DNA of 64,000 nt from Hofstenia miamia (taxonomy: Eukaryota > Xenacoelomorpha > Acoela), in contig SCFE01000012.1 in the NCBI GenBank assembly GCA_004352715.1, positions 2,164,795 to 2,228,794 of the forward strand, read 5' to 3'. The first letter of the stretch is position 1; each line of letters starts with the position of its first letter. The notes under the pieces were generated by a model, which saw only the letters and a program-made list of their open reading frames with translations, was not told where the DNA came from and did no database searches. Below are positions 35,528 to 47,483 of this stretch, piece after piece. A program made the translations under genes and the position numbers.

Positions 35528-35551
35528 ATATATATATATATATATATATAT
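35528..35551. repeat. (TA)n microsatellite
   Basis: Uninterrupted TA dinucleotide run in EDEM2 intron 3. Similar runs elsewhere in the window coincide with assembly gaps. Confidence 0.9.
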
Positions 35552-36772
35552 AATGTTTTTTATATATAATTTTTGTTAAAAATTTTAATTTAGGTTCTAC
35601 TTAATGTTATTTAAATGGTCTAATTGGTGAAACAATGGTATTTGCTAGAATATATGTATTTGTTCAAGTTTTTTCGGAATTGTGCGTTCCAATGGATAGC
35701 CTATTGTGCACTTATTTTTCTGGAAACCCATTTGGACCAGGTTAAGTTTTATCAAAGGCTTTGTCTGCCCTATTTTTCAGGAGACTATGCATCTTTTTTC
35801 CTACGACTCTAGTAAAATTTGACAATAACTATAGTGAAAATTGTGATGCGAGGTGACATTTAGTAAGCTGCCTCTAAATTAAATTTTGGCAACAAGTATT
35901 TATAAAATATAACTATTTATAAATAGCGTCGAATTAGTTTCGTTGCCTCTTTGTATAGCAATCGTTTCACTATATTTAGATTGAGAAATCACTTAAATCT
36001 TTAAGATGGAGGTATTCAATTACATGAAAAGGGGCGTACATGAATACACAAAACATTTTTCTATTACATGCTTGGGCTGAATGTGCACGAATGAGAAAGA
36101 TATGTTAAAGATTGATTTTTTGGAAACTGAATTTAGTCTAGAAACAGTAAATTTTAGTAAATTACTGCTTAATAAACAATGTACTGTAGAGATTTTAAGT
36201 AATCATTGCAGTGGCAATAAACTTTCTTTAACTGAATTACTACTTTTCATATTGAGTGACTTTTTCTGTGCTAGAGTAGTTTCTTGGAGTCATATGATTA
36301 GTTCCTTAAACTGGTGGTTATGCTTTATATTGAAAAGTTTACACTGAAACTATCAAACGTGCAAGAGGTACTTTCCATATAATTGTTGTATGCCTTATTT
36401 TTTTGTAGTGTCTCGTTTACTTACTTCTATGCCTAAGCTTTCCTCCAATTTAGCTTTTTAATTAGCAGCTATTGGGGAATAATTTGATGCCATAACTATA
36501 CCCGCTTGTATTGTTATCATAGTCAATTAATCGGCCATTTTCTAACAATTAATCGATAAATCGCGGCTAAAACAAGCTAAGGGCAAACAGCAAATTTAGC
36601 TGTAAATTTAGAGATGTTTAGCAAGCTTAGTGACAGTTAGTATTCTTGGTAAAAGTTATCCGTTTATCAAGGTTATGAGTGTTCGGGTGCAGTGGCCTCT
36701 CGGGCATGCAAAAGCTAAGCAAGCAAATATTTTTAAGTAACGAAATTAGAATAAAGAATACACTATAAAAAT

Positions 36773-37432
36773 ATGTTTATATGTGAAATCCCTGAAGCGA
36801 TTGATTTCAGAAAAATATTTCTAATATTATTATTATATATGTATATATGTATATATTATATACATGCTCACATCCGAACACAAAACAGAAAGCACTCACA
36901 TCTCAATTACTACATGTGTAATACCAAATTAAGTACATTGATTTATAAACAACTTATTAGGTATTTTTTTCTTTTAAAATTAATCCTTTCTGGTGACATA
37001 GAAACAAATCCAGGTCCTATGCTAAGTAAGAAAGAAATTGAACTCAAATTAAAAAACTATTCTGATGACTTCAAATATATATATATATATTAACGCTAGA
37101 AGTCTTAATGCAAACAGAATCGATTTCTTAAAATTAATTACAAAAATTGGAAAAAATGCAATATTCATAATTACAGAAACTTGGCTTAAGCCTGATATCG
37201 ACCCTAACTTGTTTAACCCAGACCGACAATATTTTGAGGTTTTTACTAAGAATCGAATAGGTAGAGGTGGTGGACTTATGATAATTGTGCCAAAATCTTT
37301 AAAGCCAACCCGTAAATCTGAATATGAACTTAATCACGAAATATTTGAATCGCTGTGGATAGAAATAAAATCAATAGAGAACTGTTTCCAAAAAGATTTG
37401 ATAAACATAACTTATAATCCAAATAAAAATTA
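36773..37432 (+). pseudogene. LINE ORF: 2A-like leader and endonuclease
   Basis: The 2A-like motif lies at 36992-37018 (Gly-Asp-Ile-Glu-Thr-Asn-Pro-Gly/Pro), preceded by a hydrophobic helix as in known 2A peptides. The endonuclease part keeps the Asn of 'NARSL' and the catalytic Glu of 'ETWLKP'. The frame breaks at the TA microsatellite, so the copy is probably inactive unless the run length is a sequencing error. Confidence 0.75.
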
Positions 37433-37880
37433 NNNNNNNNNNNNNNNNNNNNNNNNNNNNNNNNNNNNNNNNNNNNNNNNNNNNNNNNNNNNNNNNNNNN
37501 NNNNNNNNNNNNNNNNNNNNNNNNNNNNNNNNNNNNNNNNNNNNNNNNNNNNNNNNNNNNNNNNNNNNNNNNNNNNNNNNNNNNNNNNNNNNNNNNNNNN
37601 NNNNNNNNNNNNNNNNNNNNNNNNNNNNNNNNNNNNNNNNNNNNNNNNNNNNNNNNNNNNNNNNNNNNNNNNNNNNNNNNNNNNNNNNNNNNNNNNNNNN
37701 NNNNNNNNNNNNNNNNNNNNNNNNNNNNNNNNNNNNNNNNNNNNNNNNNNNNNNNNNNNNNNNNNNNNNNNNNNNNNNNNNNNNNNNNNNNNNNNNNNNN
37801 NNNNNNNNNNNNNNNNNNNNNNNNNNNNNNNNNNNNNNNNNNNNNNNNNNNNNNNNNNNNNNNNNNNNNNNNNNNNNNNN
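37433..37880. other. Assembly gap inside the LINE
   Basis: 448 N within the element. A complete LINE would need about 2 kb of reverse transcriptase here, so either the gap size is not real or the copy is internally deleted. Confidence 0.9.
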
Positions 37881-39496
37881 TCTCATTTTCAATACTGTTC
37901 TTTTCTTTTAACTAACCTAAATTCGAAACATCGTATGCTTCTATCAAAGACATTTAATTGGTGTGTAAAAACTCTAAACTTTGCACAAAAGCATGACGAA
38001 GCATCAGTATATCGTAATAAATATAAAATATTATCTCCGTTCTATCAAATTCATATGCATATGCTATCTATCTTATTTAAATTCAAATCTCTACAAACAT
38101 CTCTCCTTTTCCTTAATGACTAAATTAAATTAAATGAGCGATCGCAAAAATTTTTGAGTTTAGATAAAAATTATAATAGCTTTCATCACATATCAATAAA
38201 TTGTGGAATAATTTAGATTAATGAAACGCGAATAGAAAAAAACTATAAAAAGTTTAGAAAAAAATTGAACAATTTCTTCTAATAAAACAGTATACATTAG
38301 GGACGGTAATACACTTCATGCATTCGAAACATACATCTAACATTGAGCACCTACACAAACATTCACTCAAACATTATTATATTATAATATATTGTACATA
38401 TTAATTTGTAGTTATTTATTTGTTTATATTTTATTTTTCATTTGTTATGTGTTAGTTTGTAGATCTTGTATACACATATTGCGTAATAAATTTGCTCTGA
38501 CTCTTATTTTAAAAATAAGAATAGTCCTGCAGTTCATTTAATAAAACATTTTTAAGAAAAAATACAGATAATTTCTATAGTTTTTTTCCTCTAATCGATT
38601 GTCCTTGAATTTGTTTAAATTTTTTTTAAACAGAAAATAATCGTTCTGCAGACTGCTCAAAATCCAATAGTTTGTATTAAATCAAATATTTACAAATTTC
38701 AGGTAAAGCAGTCGAAACATCATGCATTTCAAAATATAGAATAAGAATTTTGAAATTAATCACAAAGTTTTTCAAGATTGAGGAATTTGAGTAGAAATTT
38801 TGAACAGAAAATGGCAGTTGTGGGTAATCACGTTTAAATTGCTCAGTTTTTGAAATTTAATAATAAATTCTATAGAACGGCATTTGCATAGGGATGTGAA
38901 ATTGGCCTCCATTTGAGTGCATATGACGCCAATTTCAAAATATATCGCTATTAAATTTTCCAAGTTACACTTGATTTTTGAATAGGGAAATTTTCTGATT
39001 GATATATAAATAATAAATATGTTCACTTTTGGGTTATTGTATTGAATGGAAATATTTCGTGTAGTTCTTTTACAACAACAGTGTTTCAATACCAAACAAT
39101 CAACGGACTGCTTGCTTTACTAGCGCGATGAGTTAAAGAAAACGGATATAATTTAATCGTTTGAGTGAGCCTAGGTACAGCTTTAAGGCATCTGCTTGCT
39201 GTGGCGCAATCATTCAATGATTTTTGAAGCTCACAATTGTGCAAATGTGTGAACACATTCACAAAAAATGTCACAGAAATGTTGTTTTATACATTCAACG
39301 CCATAATAGAGAAAATTGATGTCAGATACACATAAATTTTTCAGTGCTACTATTATAATGATTGGGTGCAAAATGCACCTTAAACTGTCATCCCAAATAT
39401 ACATTGACAACTGTAAAACAAAGCAGACTAAAATGTAGGGTTTTGGCATTCATATATGTATCAGGTTTCAGAAAGATTTTTAAAGTGGAAGGAAGT

Positions 39497-39801
39497 ATGA
39501 CAGCACAGCGTTACTGTCAAATTCTTTTTATCAGCATGATGGAGCCCCGGTACACAGAGCCCATGATACAATCCAAATTCTTTCTGATAATAGAGTAGCC
39601 GTTTTTCCAGAATGGCCAGGACAGTCATCTAACATAAATATTATTGAAGATGTATGGGAAATTTTAAAGAAAAATGTCCAATCTTTCAAACCTTTGGACT
39701 AACATAGAAAATGAATTTTATGCAATTCCTAATCAGGCTTTGTAATACCTGGAAGGATTCAACAAATTTTGACAGACCGTGGATTCCCTATAAAATATTA
39801 A
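39497..39801 (+). pseudogene. Tc1-type (DD35E) transposase C-terminal remnant
   Basis: 'QHDGAPVHRAHDTIQILSDN' carries the second catalytic D; 'EWPGQSSNINIIEDVWEILK' carries the third acid, E, with 35 residues between. A stop and frameshift follow, and the family-typical ending 'TDRGFPIKY' plus stop appears at 39772-39801. The N-terminal two thirds are absent and no inverted repeats were identified. Confidence 0.7.
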
Positions 39802-40130
39802 AAACAATCTTTTATGTAATTTTTTATATTTCATAATACATATTTACGTTTTTGTTGTTAGATTTCACCCTTTGATAAAATATTTATATTTGTATAAGAC
39901 CCCAACTTTAATTTCCTCTTATGATTAACATTTTTTAAAAGAATTCTAAGAATTTTCTTTAGATGATTCTACATAGTATGCATCAAAAGGTTGATATTTT
40001 AAATATTATGTATAAGTGCAAATGCCAGTTGAAGCTGCCCAAACTTCAATTTCCGGTATATATTAATATTGTTTTGAGGCAAACTTGGAAAGGATCACCA
40101 GTAATAAAAAAGAAACTAAAGTAACATTTA

Positions 40131-40349
40131 ATGTATGATCAAGCATTGAATCAACTAGAATCTAGCAAAAATCATCCTTTAGAAATTATTAGGGATTCTG
40201 TGCATGTTGTAGATGCGATGTCCACTGCTCCATCATCAGTAGAGGGTGCATTCTCTATACTCAAGCTGTTATTAACAGACAGACGCACCAAAATACAGGA
40301 GAATGTTATTAACAGTGTTTTGTTTTTAAAATGCAATAAACTTGTTTAG
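40131..40349 (+). pseudogene. hAT transposase C-terminal remnant
   Basis: 'APSSVEGAFSILKLLLTDRR' followed by 'ENVINSVLFLKCNK' is the hAT C-terminal dimerisation signature (S...E..FS....ilt..R..l..e.v..l.fLk.N). The frame is open from 40131 to the TAG at 40347; nothing recognisable precedes it, so only the tail of a transposase survives. Confidence 0.75.
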
Positions 40350-40542
40350 GATTTATTTTGCTCAAAATTTTATATTAGTATTAAAAAAATGCTGTTTTTA
40401 ATTTGTTTTCAGATGCCCTTAACTTTAAAAATACTGACATACTCACAAACAGAAACTTTAAAAGAAATTGCATTAATACACTCAATATGTTGTAAATATA
40501 TAAGTTTAGAAAACTTAATATATTTTTTCAAATAAGTTATAT

Positions 40543-40632
40543 TATTGGGCAATCTCAGATCCACCTTGATCTCGATTAATGACCTTGATCTCGACCTCGA
40601 TTAATAATCTTGAGCTCGACTTTAACCTCGAA
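40543..40632. repeat. hAT-like subterminal repeats ('ttgatctcga')
   Basis: Repeated 'cttgatctcga', 'gacctcgattaat' and 'cttgagctcgac' form the sort of end structure seen in hAT elements. It lies just downstream of the hAT transposase remnant and is probably its right end. Confidence 0.5.
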
Positions 40633-41012
40633 TAAAATATAATCTGTCTTTGATTATAAAGTTTTCAATTGTTGGTACGTTTTACTGTCAATTTTAGTTA
40701 ATTTGAAATTTTTTTGGGTCTTTTGAAAGCGCTGTCAACTTCCCTTTCAAGTCATAATTGCGATCACTCTACAATGCCATAACTTTTGCAAATATATTTC
40801 TGAAAATTTATAGAATATCGTCTTTCGACAAGGCCGTTTCACTTGCAAATAAATTCTTGCAAGTTGATTTGTTGCTATTTATAATAAATTTACTCATTTT
40901 CTTGTAATTCTTGTATAGTTTATCTAATGAATGTTTAATACCAGTTTGCAATCGCAATTAATATGTAAAGTTTATGGCTTGCAGTTTTGTCTATTTACTT
41001 AGTTATATTTAG

Positions 41013-41195
41013 GTGTATATGTGTATACAGATTCCACAATTGGGATGGGTATTGATTCCTACTTCGAATATTTAGTCAAAGGCGCGGCCATGACCGGTTC
41101 TAGTCAATATAGAGAAATGTTTGATCAGTATTTATCAGCTATCAATAAGCATCTTCGTAAAGATGACTGGCACATTTGGGCAACGTATTCTAAAG
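41013..41195 (+). CDS. EDEM2: EDEM2 exon 4: second catalytic acid
   Basis: Acceptor atatttag at 41005-41012, donor gtccgc at 41196. It encodes 'GMGIDSYFEYLVKGAAMTGS', whose Asp corresponds to the second essential acid of GH47, and 'DDWHIWATYSKG'. Phase 1 at both ends. Confidence 0.95.
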
Positions 41196-41517
41196 GTCCG
41201 CCTCTTTTTTATAACTTTGCAGTTTTAGCATTTGTTATTTTTAAGTTTGAATATTTTTGGCTCAGTTATGTTACCTTCCGATTCATTGACTAAAAAATCT
41301 CTAATTCAGTTTTGTCAAAGCTTAAGGAAATTGTTCCATTTCTTGTTTTGCAATGCTCTGAATGGTAAGCGTTAATTTATTCTAATACACTGGCTCGCGT
41401 TTATAACGACCTCTATTTTGCTCACTATTTTCTAGTTTTAGCATGGTTTAAAAATTTTGTAACAATCATGATTATGCGTGTTTAAAAATTGGGGATCAGA
41501 AAACTTCTTTATTATTA

Positions 41518-41555
<38 letters not shown>

Positions 41556-41635
41556 NNNNNNNNNNNNNNNNNNNNNNNNNNNNNNNNNNNNNNNNNNNNN
41601 NNNNNNNNNNNNNNNNNNNNNNNNNNNNNNNNNNN
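41556..41635. other. Assembly gap at (TA)n
   Basis: 80 N inside a TA dinucleotide run (about 41516-41646). Confidence 0.95.
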
Positions 41636-42149
41636 ATATATATATATGATACCCGATAATTCTGGATAATTTGACTGTCGGATAGCGGATGATGTATTGT
41701 TCAATTATTAGTGAAGAACAACTTTATTTCTCAAATAATATCGTCCTCTTGTGGATGAAAATAATGAATATATTGACACATATTAAATAAACTACGTCCT
41801 GATATGTACGAAAAACTTGGTTTGTTGCATGACAACTGGTGTTATCATGGAATACTTGTTGCAGCTTTGTTTTAATTTTGACACTTTTCCGTTCTCTTGC
41901 AATTTTCCCATAGCAATCAACACTTGACTATGCAGCGGAGAATGGTATTAATCTAATACTTTACCTATTTTCTACTTTTGATCACTTATGTGCTTTCCAG
42001 TTTTTTGTTTTGATGATAACGTGCTAACAGGTAGTGCACTCAATGTGTTAGTGTAATACACAACAGAAATTGTGAAGGCATAATTTTAAATTGTCCGAAT
42101 AATATCTGTTGAAATGAATTATCGATTTAACAATGGTTGAAACTTCTTT

Positions 42150-42590
42150 CTTGTAAAACCATTGCTTCGGAGCAGGCCCAAATATGCTTCAGCTCTCGCT
42201 CCGGAGCACATTCTTATCAAAATTTTGCTCCAGTTCTGGCCCAGAAGTAGTTTTATATCAATGGTTCCAAGTTCTGCTCCGACTCTATTACGATCTAGGC
42301 TACAATATATTATCAAATACGAAAATTTGCGAGCTTATTGATGTTTTTGAAATTTAGGCGAATTTTTGAAAATGTCCAAGAATGTTTATACATTTTTGGA
42401 ACAAAAATCAACTAATAATAGCTATTCAAAAAAAGCTTTGGAGCTGATCTTGTTCATAAACATTTTTCCAGCTCCTCCTCCATCGGCACTTTAAATTTTT
42501 CTCTTGCTTCGCCTCAGAGGAAAATGCTCTACTCCTTGGCTCTGGCTCCGGCTCTAGCTCTGAAGTCCTAGTTAAAGCACTGTTTAGAAA
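42150..42590. repeat. hAT-like repeat with 'gctccgg' motifs
   Basis: Many direct and inverted copies of 'gctccgg/ccggagc' and 'ctctggctccggctctagct' lie near both edges, ending in 'cctagttaaagcactg'. This is the look of a non-autonomous hAT element; target duplications were not identified. Confidence 0.5.
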
Positions 42591-43683
42591 ACCAAAATTT
42601 TTGAATTAAATTTAGAGTCAAGTAGACTTGTCAACGTGTATGAGTACTGAATAATTTTATATACAACAAGCTCAAAACGAGGCATTTTTAAACAGCAGAT
42701 TATTGTTCTGCTTGTTGATGTGATCATGCAGATTTTTGTTTTTGTTTTTCAATATAGCTTTTTATAATCTTGTTTTTAAAGGTTTGTTAAATGGCTGGGA
42801 GAGCTATGTAAAAAATTTTTTAAAGAAATTATCGTGCAGAACACACTCAAAATCAAAACAAGGCGAGCTTAAAACTTTTGTCTCTAACAAGTTTGAGATA
42901 AGTGCATATAAATTAGGCGCTTTACACAATTTGCTGCGAGTTTTTACAACAGAATGACAGACACATAGTTTTTGTGGTAAATGAACTGATACATAAAACA
43001 GAAATGGCGGTTTATTAAACGAATTTTGCGAGACATTCAATGTTTTTTGTTATGTAATATTTTGTTTAAATTGTTTAAATTGTTTGCTTCTCCAAAGGTT
43101 TTTTGCAGCCTGTAACATTTATAATGCCAACATTTGTATATTCTTTATTCAAATGCAAATTTCATAAATTTTCGAATTCACGTTTTTTGCTGAGTAATTT
43201 TAGTTAGTATATATGTTAATGAAATTAGAGGAAGTTTGCCACATAAAATCGTAACTTTATTATTTTATAAACGATAAAGGGCAATTCGTCTAGTTTTAAA
43301 TTTTTTCTTGAAATTTTACTTTTCTAATACTGAAAGTGCACTGAAGGAGTGATATAGGTTTTAAGATCATACGTTATTTTTTTAGTCGTTTTGATGTAGT
43401 TTTCCAAGTAACTGTCTTTAAAATTTGCGGGTATGGAATGAATTTCTCTTGTTGCTAATATAATAAAATAGTTTGTCATACATCAATTATTCCAACTTGT
43501 TCTGCTATATGCGTTTTATCAAAATTCTTCATTTATTCTGTTTTTTTATTTAGTAGTTTTTATTGGTTTCAAAATTTTTTTATTTATTTACTGTTACTAA
43601 TATCACATACTATTTCAAATTGTATCAGTCATCAACCTATACACATATTGGGAATTTATTGTCTTAAGAAATGTTTGTTTTAG

Positions 43684-43916
43684 GTCATGCAACTCTTCCT
43701 TATTTCAATTCATTAGAAGCATTTTGGCCTGGTCTTCTGGCATTACATGGTGACCTAGAAAGTGCAAAAAGGAGCTTCTACAATTACTTTTCAATTTGGA
43801 AGCAGTATGGCTTTATTCCCGAGTTTTACAACATTGAGTTGCAAAAGGCGGTTGATAGTCGTGCAGGTTATCCACTAAGACCAGAATTAGTTGAAAGCGC
43901 GGTTTATTTGTATCAA
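43684..43916 (+). CDS. EDEM2: EDEM2 exon 5: third catalytic acid
   Basis: Acceptor gttttag at 43677-43683, donor gtaaag at 43917. It encodes 'YFNSLEAFWPGLLALHGD', 'WKQYGFIPEFYNIE' and 'GYPLRPELVESAVYLYQ'; the Glu of RPE is the proposed catalytic base position. Phase 1 in, phase 0 out. Confidence 0.96.
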
Positions 43917-44244
43917 GTAAAGTTTTCTATATAAATGAAGCATTTTAATAAACATAAAGTATTGAATTCGAAGCATATTTAATGGGAATTTCTGTTTTCT
44001 ATTGACATTATTTATTGGTTAACATATCATCGATGTAACGTCCTTCAAAAATGTAGTTTACTCATATTCTCCAATGAGAATGATTTTTGTTTTTAAATAA
44101 CAATATTTTGTGTTCATTCCAGACTTGTCAACGAGTCGAACTTGAGCACTACATTGGATGTACAGCAAGCCCTAAGACGTGCTTAAGCATTTCGTCTCTT
44201 TGACAAGTCTGATTCATTGTATTTTATCATGATTTTAATTTTAG
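43917..44244 (+). other. EDEM2 intron 5
   Basis: Short intron; no feature inside beyond the GT-AG ends. Confidence 0.8.
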
Positions 44245-44500
44245 GCTACCAGTGACCCATTCTATTTGGATGCTGGCGCTCAGATGTTGCATTCTTTATT
44301 ACATAGTGCAGTTGTAACCAATGGATTCGCTCATATTTCCCGCATAACCGACCATGCGGTGGAAGATAGAATGGAGTCGTTTTTTCTTGCAGAAACTGCC
44401 AAGTATCTCTACCTCCTCTTTTATCCTGATCATTTTCTTTTCCAGCCTCTTGCCACAACCCACACTTTAAGTAATGGTCACCAATGTCTTCTAGACACAG
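44245..44500 (+). CDS. EDEM2: EDEM2 exon 6
   Basis: Acceptor attttag at 44238-44244, donor gtattc at 44501. It encodes 'ATSDPFYLDAGAQMLHSLLH' and the near-invariant 'RMESFFLAETAKYLYLLF' block. The last visible part 'SNGHQCLLDT' leads into the Gly split with exon 7. The open frame runs on past the donor for some 20 codons, but those residues do not fit the family. Confidence 0.95.
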
Positions 44501-44711
44501 GTATTCCACAGGGATTCCTGATGTTATTACTTGAATCAAAAGCAAATTCATATTTGTAGCATGGGGTAGCAACTGATCACGAGCAATTCTTGTATGCAGA
44601 ACTTTCCGGTTGATCTGACTTTCTAAACCAAAGTAAAAAATGAATTCACTTCAGAGATCTGGTCATATTTTAGGCGATTAGTTTGCGCATTTTATCAAAA
44701 TACTCACATTA

Positions 44712-44745
<34 letters not shown>

Positions 44746-44850
44746 NNNNNNNNNNNNNNNNNNNNNNNNNNNNNNNNNNNNNNNNNNNNNNNNNNNNNNN
44801 NNNNNNNNNNNNNNNNNNNNNNNNNNNNNNNNNNNNNNNNNNNNNNNNNN
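44746..44850. other. Assembly gap at (TA)n
   Basis: N-run inside a TA dinucleotide run (about 44716-44866). Confidence 0.95.
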
Positions 44851-45439
44851 TATATATATATATATAATAATTAGGTCTAACATAAGTAAATAAAGTCAAA
44901 TTTTAGTAAGCAATTCCCTTTCATATAGGAAATCTGTTTTTTAGGTAAATAATATCGATTTTTTAAGATCAAAGTTGGCAAATTTTAGTTAAAAAACAGT
45001 CGTAATAATTAACATAAATTCTCGAGTATAAGCTCCCGCCATGTATCAGCCGCACCCCAAACTTTGAAGGTTGTTTTTTTATTTAGATATGCAGCATGTA
45101 ACAAGCGGCATCTGCACTAATGTTGTCCTTCCCAAAATGTTTTCCATTCATTTAGCAAATTTAATTTACCCATAATTACTAAATCAGCCAACACATTGTA
45201 ACACTTGTCATCGAAAAGGAGAAATATATTATAGACTACGTCTGTAAGCCTTACCCCAAACTTTTAATCAAATTGTTAAGTTTATATAAATATGTCGAAT
45301 GATTTGGGTGTCTTTACTATAAATTATTTAATGTGCATATTTAGATATTAATATTTGTACTTGTATAGTATTGTACAGATGAAACGGGAAATGCATTATA
45401 TTAAAATGAAAACATTATGAATTACTAAACTGTGCATAT

Positions 45440-45910
45440 AGTTTTAGGGAAATCTTGGACTGACAGGACCTCAATGCTTGAGCAGATTACTGAACTGAAA
45501 CGTTCTGAACCGCGATCCAAACGTAACACTTCTAGAGGTGTGCTGGACAAGTTATATTTGGTTACGGTCCCGTCCTATCCTTGTTCCGAACGTTCTTTTT
45601 TGATCCCGGTTCCGAAAAGTAAATTTTGACCCCGCAAGTTGTTAGCGTCCCTAATTTTTATATCACATATCAAGTTAGAAATATTTTAATTGATAATAAA
45701 TTATAATACGAACTAAAATATATTTAGCACATCATTTCAACCAAATGGAGTGCTTAATGTATAATATACTAAAAAATGCGCCCCCCATAAGTGCATAATA
45801 TACAAGACGTGTTACTTTTTTATGATTAAAAGCGACGAAAATAAAGAAACGGGGTAATTACTTGCATTAATATTCCCATCTAAGCCTGTCCCGCGTCCCA
45901 GAAAACTTTC
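45440..45910. repeat. hAT-like 'tcccg/ttccg' repeat
   Basis: Around 45565-45660 'ggtcccgtccta', 'tgttccgaacg', 'gatcccggttccg' and 'gcgtccctaa' recur, and 'gtcccgcgtccc' appears again near 45888. The pattern is typical of subterminal motifs of non-autonomous hAT elements. The boundaries are uncertain. Confidence 0.35.
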
Positions 45911-46581
45911 TATTCTATTTGGGTAATTGTGTTTGTACATGTAAGATTTATATAATTTCTGTGTTAATAATGCGTCTTGTTTTGTTTATCAGATTTCAAA
46001 AAAAACACAGAGCCAGGTTTTTATGATTCATGTGCTTCTATTCAATCAAATGAATACAAACTTCAATCATTTTCTGATAGGGTAACCAACAATTTATTGG
46101 TTTTCCTTAAAGTTTTTAGATATTTTTCAAATCAGTAGTTTTTTGAGTAATCAATCTGAGCATTGCACGCCACCCGACCCTACCAGACAATTTGATACCC
46201 GAATCCCACTCGAAACCCCAAATAGGATGGCGTTTAATCGGGTATCCAACTTTATTCTAATAAAAATGTTATGAGCGCGTTAGTTATCGCATGGGAAATT
46301 GGAACGCTTTACCTTGGGCTTTACTATTACTACCAAAGTCTACATTACTACACCAAACAAATTCAAATAAATTGTTTAACTGTCATGTTTAAGTGGCGAT
46401 GAAACATTTATAGGACACCTAGATATATTCGAGGATTTAACAATGAATTTAAGTAAAACCTTAGCTCCACTATTTTAAGATTGGTGCAGTTATATGCAAA
46501 TATCACTAAAATCAGTTGATAATTCTTGCGTTGAATTATCTGTTACTGCTGTTGCTTCTATTTGTTCTGTTTTAAAATAAA

Positions 46582-47008
46582 CTAGTTCACAATTGTGACC
46601 AGAATCAGAAGTGGGTTGAAGTCCATATGTTTTATTATCGTACAATTCTCCATTTTGAAGTTTGATTTGTACAGATATATTTTGTCCCCGGCTGCGGTTG
46701 TTTTTTCACCAACAACTTCTTTATTATTAAAAAAATGCCTTAATGAATCTTCAATTTTTACGTCTTCATATAATATGCAAGTTTCGGGTACAGCAGCTGT
46801 GAGCATTATTGTAGTAGTGTAGATTGTCACCATCTTCATCTGGAATATAGATACATATATCTTTTCAGGATAATTATCCAGTGATAGATCATTCTTTTTT
46901 ACTTCAAGGAAGAGCCATTTATTGTCAGGGAATTTTTGTGCAGTCGTCAGAATCTGCACAACTAACTAATGTGAAGACGAAGAACAGACTTTGCCACATT
47001 ATCATCAT
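46582..47008 (-). pseudogene. Antisense small secreted-type protein, frame broken
   Basis: On the minus strand, ATG at 47008-47006 opens a signal-peptide-like start ('MMIMWQSLFFVFTLVSCADS') followed by 'DDCTKIP' and a stop. A one-base shift at the A5 run gives 'PDNKWLFLEVKKNDLSLDNY' and an open frame to TAG at 46582, including 'EDVKIEDSLRHFFNN' and 'KIYLYKSNFKMENCTII'. In between, a third frame ('PDEDGDNLHYYNNAHSCC') also looks protein-like. I do not recognise the family. Either a decayed gene or a real gene with base-call indels; it lies inside an EDEM2 intron in the opposite direction. Confidence 0.4.
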
Positions 47009-47483
47009 GATAGAGGTCATTAGCAAATGATTATTCCGAATGCAATAAAATATCCAAAATTTTGCTCAGATCTCCAGTTGTTGATACAACAACGTTAAAA
47101 GTAGGCTTACTATTTTACTGTTCACCACTTGCTATACATTGTCAGCTGTGTCTTTTATCGCAATCACTTAGATTTATGGCATTTCACTGCTTGATTTTCT
47201 ATAGTTTAAAATGCATTCCTTTTCTAATTTTGTTGCTTTTTAAAAGCTATTAATGGCCAAAGGTTATAAATAGGTATATGTTCATTTTAAATTTATACCA
47301 AAACTAGAAATTTCCATATCCCATACTACCTTAACGAAATTGTTAAACATAGCATATGTCTCAATTTAGAATTTATTTTTAACGGAACAAATAGTATGTA
47401 TGGCCATTAGGACCTTCCATGGCTAGCTTTACCATGGATATAATTGAAAAATAAATTAAACCATTAAAGATTAATCAACCTTT

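Larger units (their letters stand above)
36773..38520 (+). mobile_element. CR1/L2-like LINE, interrupted by gap
   Basis: Endonuclease-type LINE on the + strand. The N-terminal frame (36773-37093) ends its hydrophobic part with 'LILSGDIETNPGP', a 2A-like ribosome-skipping peptide. The apurinic endonuclease domain follows in another frame: 'INARSLNANRIDF', 'FIITETWLKPDID', 'GRGGGLMIIVP'. The frames are offset at a (TA)n run (37076-37090). After the gap 37433-37880 a C-terminal tail 'SHFQYCSFLLTNLNSKHRM' ends at TAA 38121. The reverse-transcriptase core is not in the visible sequence. The AT-rich 3' UTR ends near 38520. Confidence 0.8.
34699..41012 (+). other. EDEM2 intron 3, transposon-rich
   Basis: Holds a (TA)n at 35528-35551, a CR1-like LINE (36773-38520), a Tc1 remnant (39497-39801) and a hAT remnant (40131-40630), all described separately. 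A short stretch at 36525-36570 carries the same 'attaatcg' motifs as the hAT element at 20069. 34700-36700 otherwise shows nothing coding. Confidence 0.75.
41196..43683 (+). other. EDEM2 intron 4
   Basis: Holds the (TA)n-flanked gap 41556-41635 and a repeat rich in 'gctccgg' (42150-42590). Nothing coding is supported. Confidence 0.7.

Noticed and set aside
36081-36347. 88-codon + strand frame in EDEM2 intron 3
   Set aside because: Leu/Ser-rich AT-driven composition, no motif, no splice support.
44246-44572. 108-codon minus-strand frame
   Set aside because: Lies opposite EDEM2 exon 6, which is strongly conserved on the + strand.
45432-45629. 65-codon + strand frame
   Set aside because: Overlaps a low-complexity 'tcccg/ttccg' repeat; Arg/Ser-rich composition comes from the repeat.
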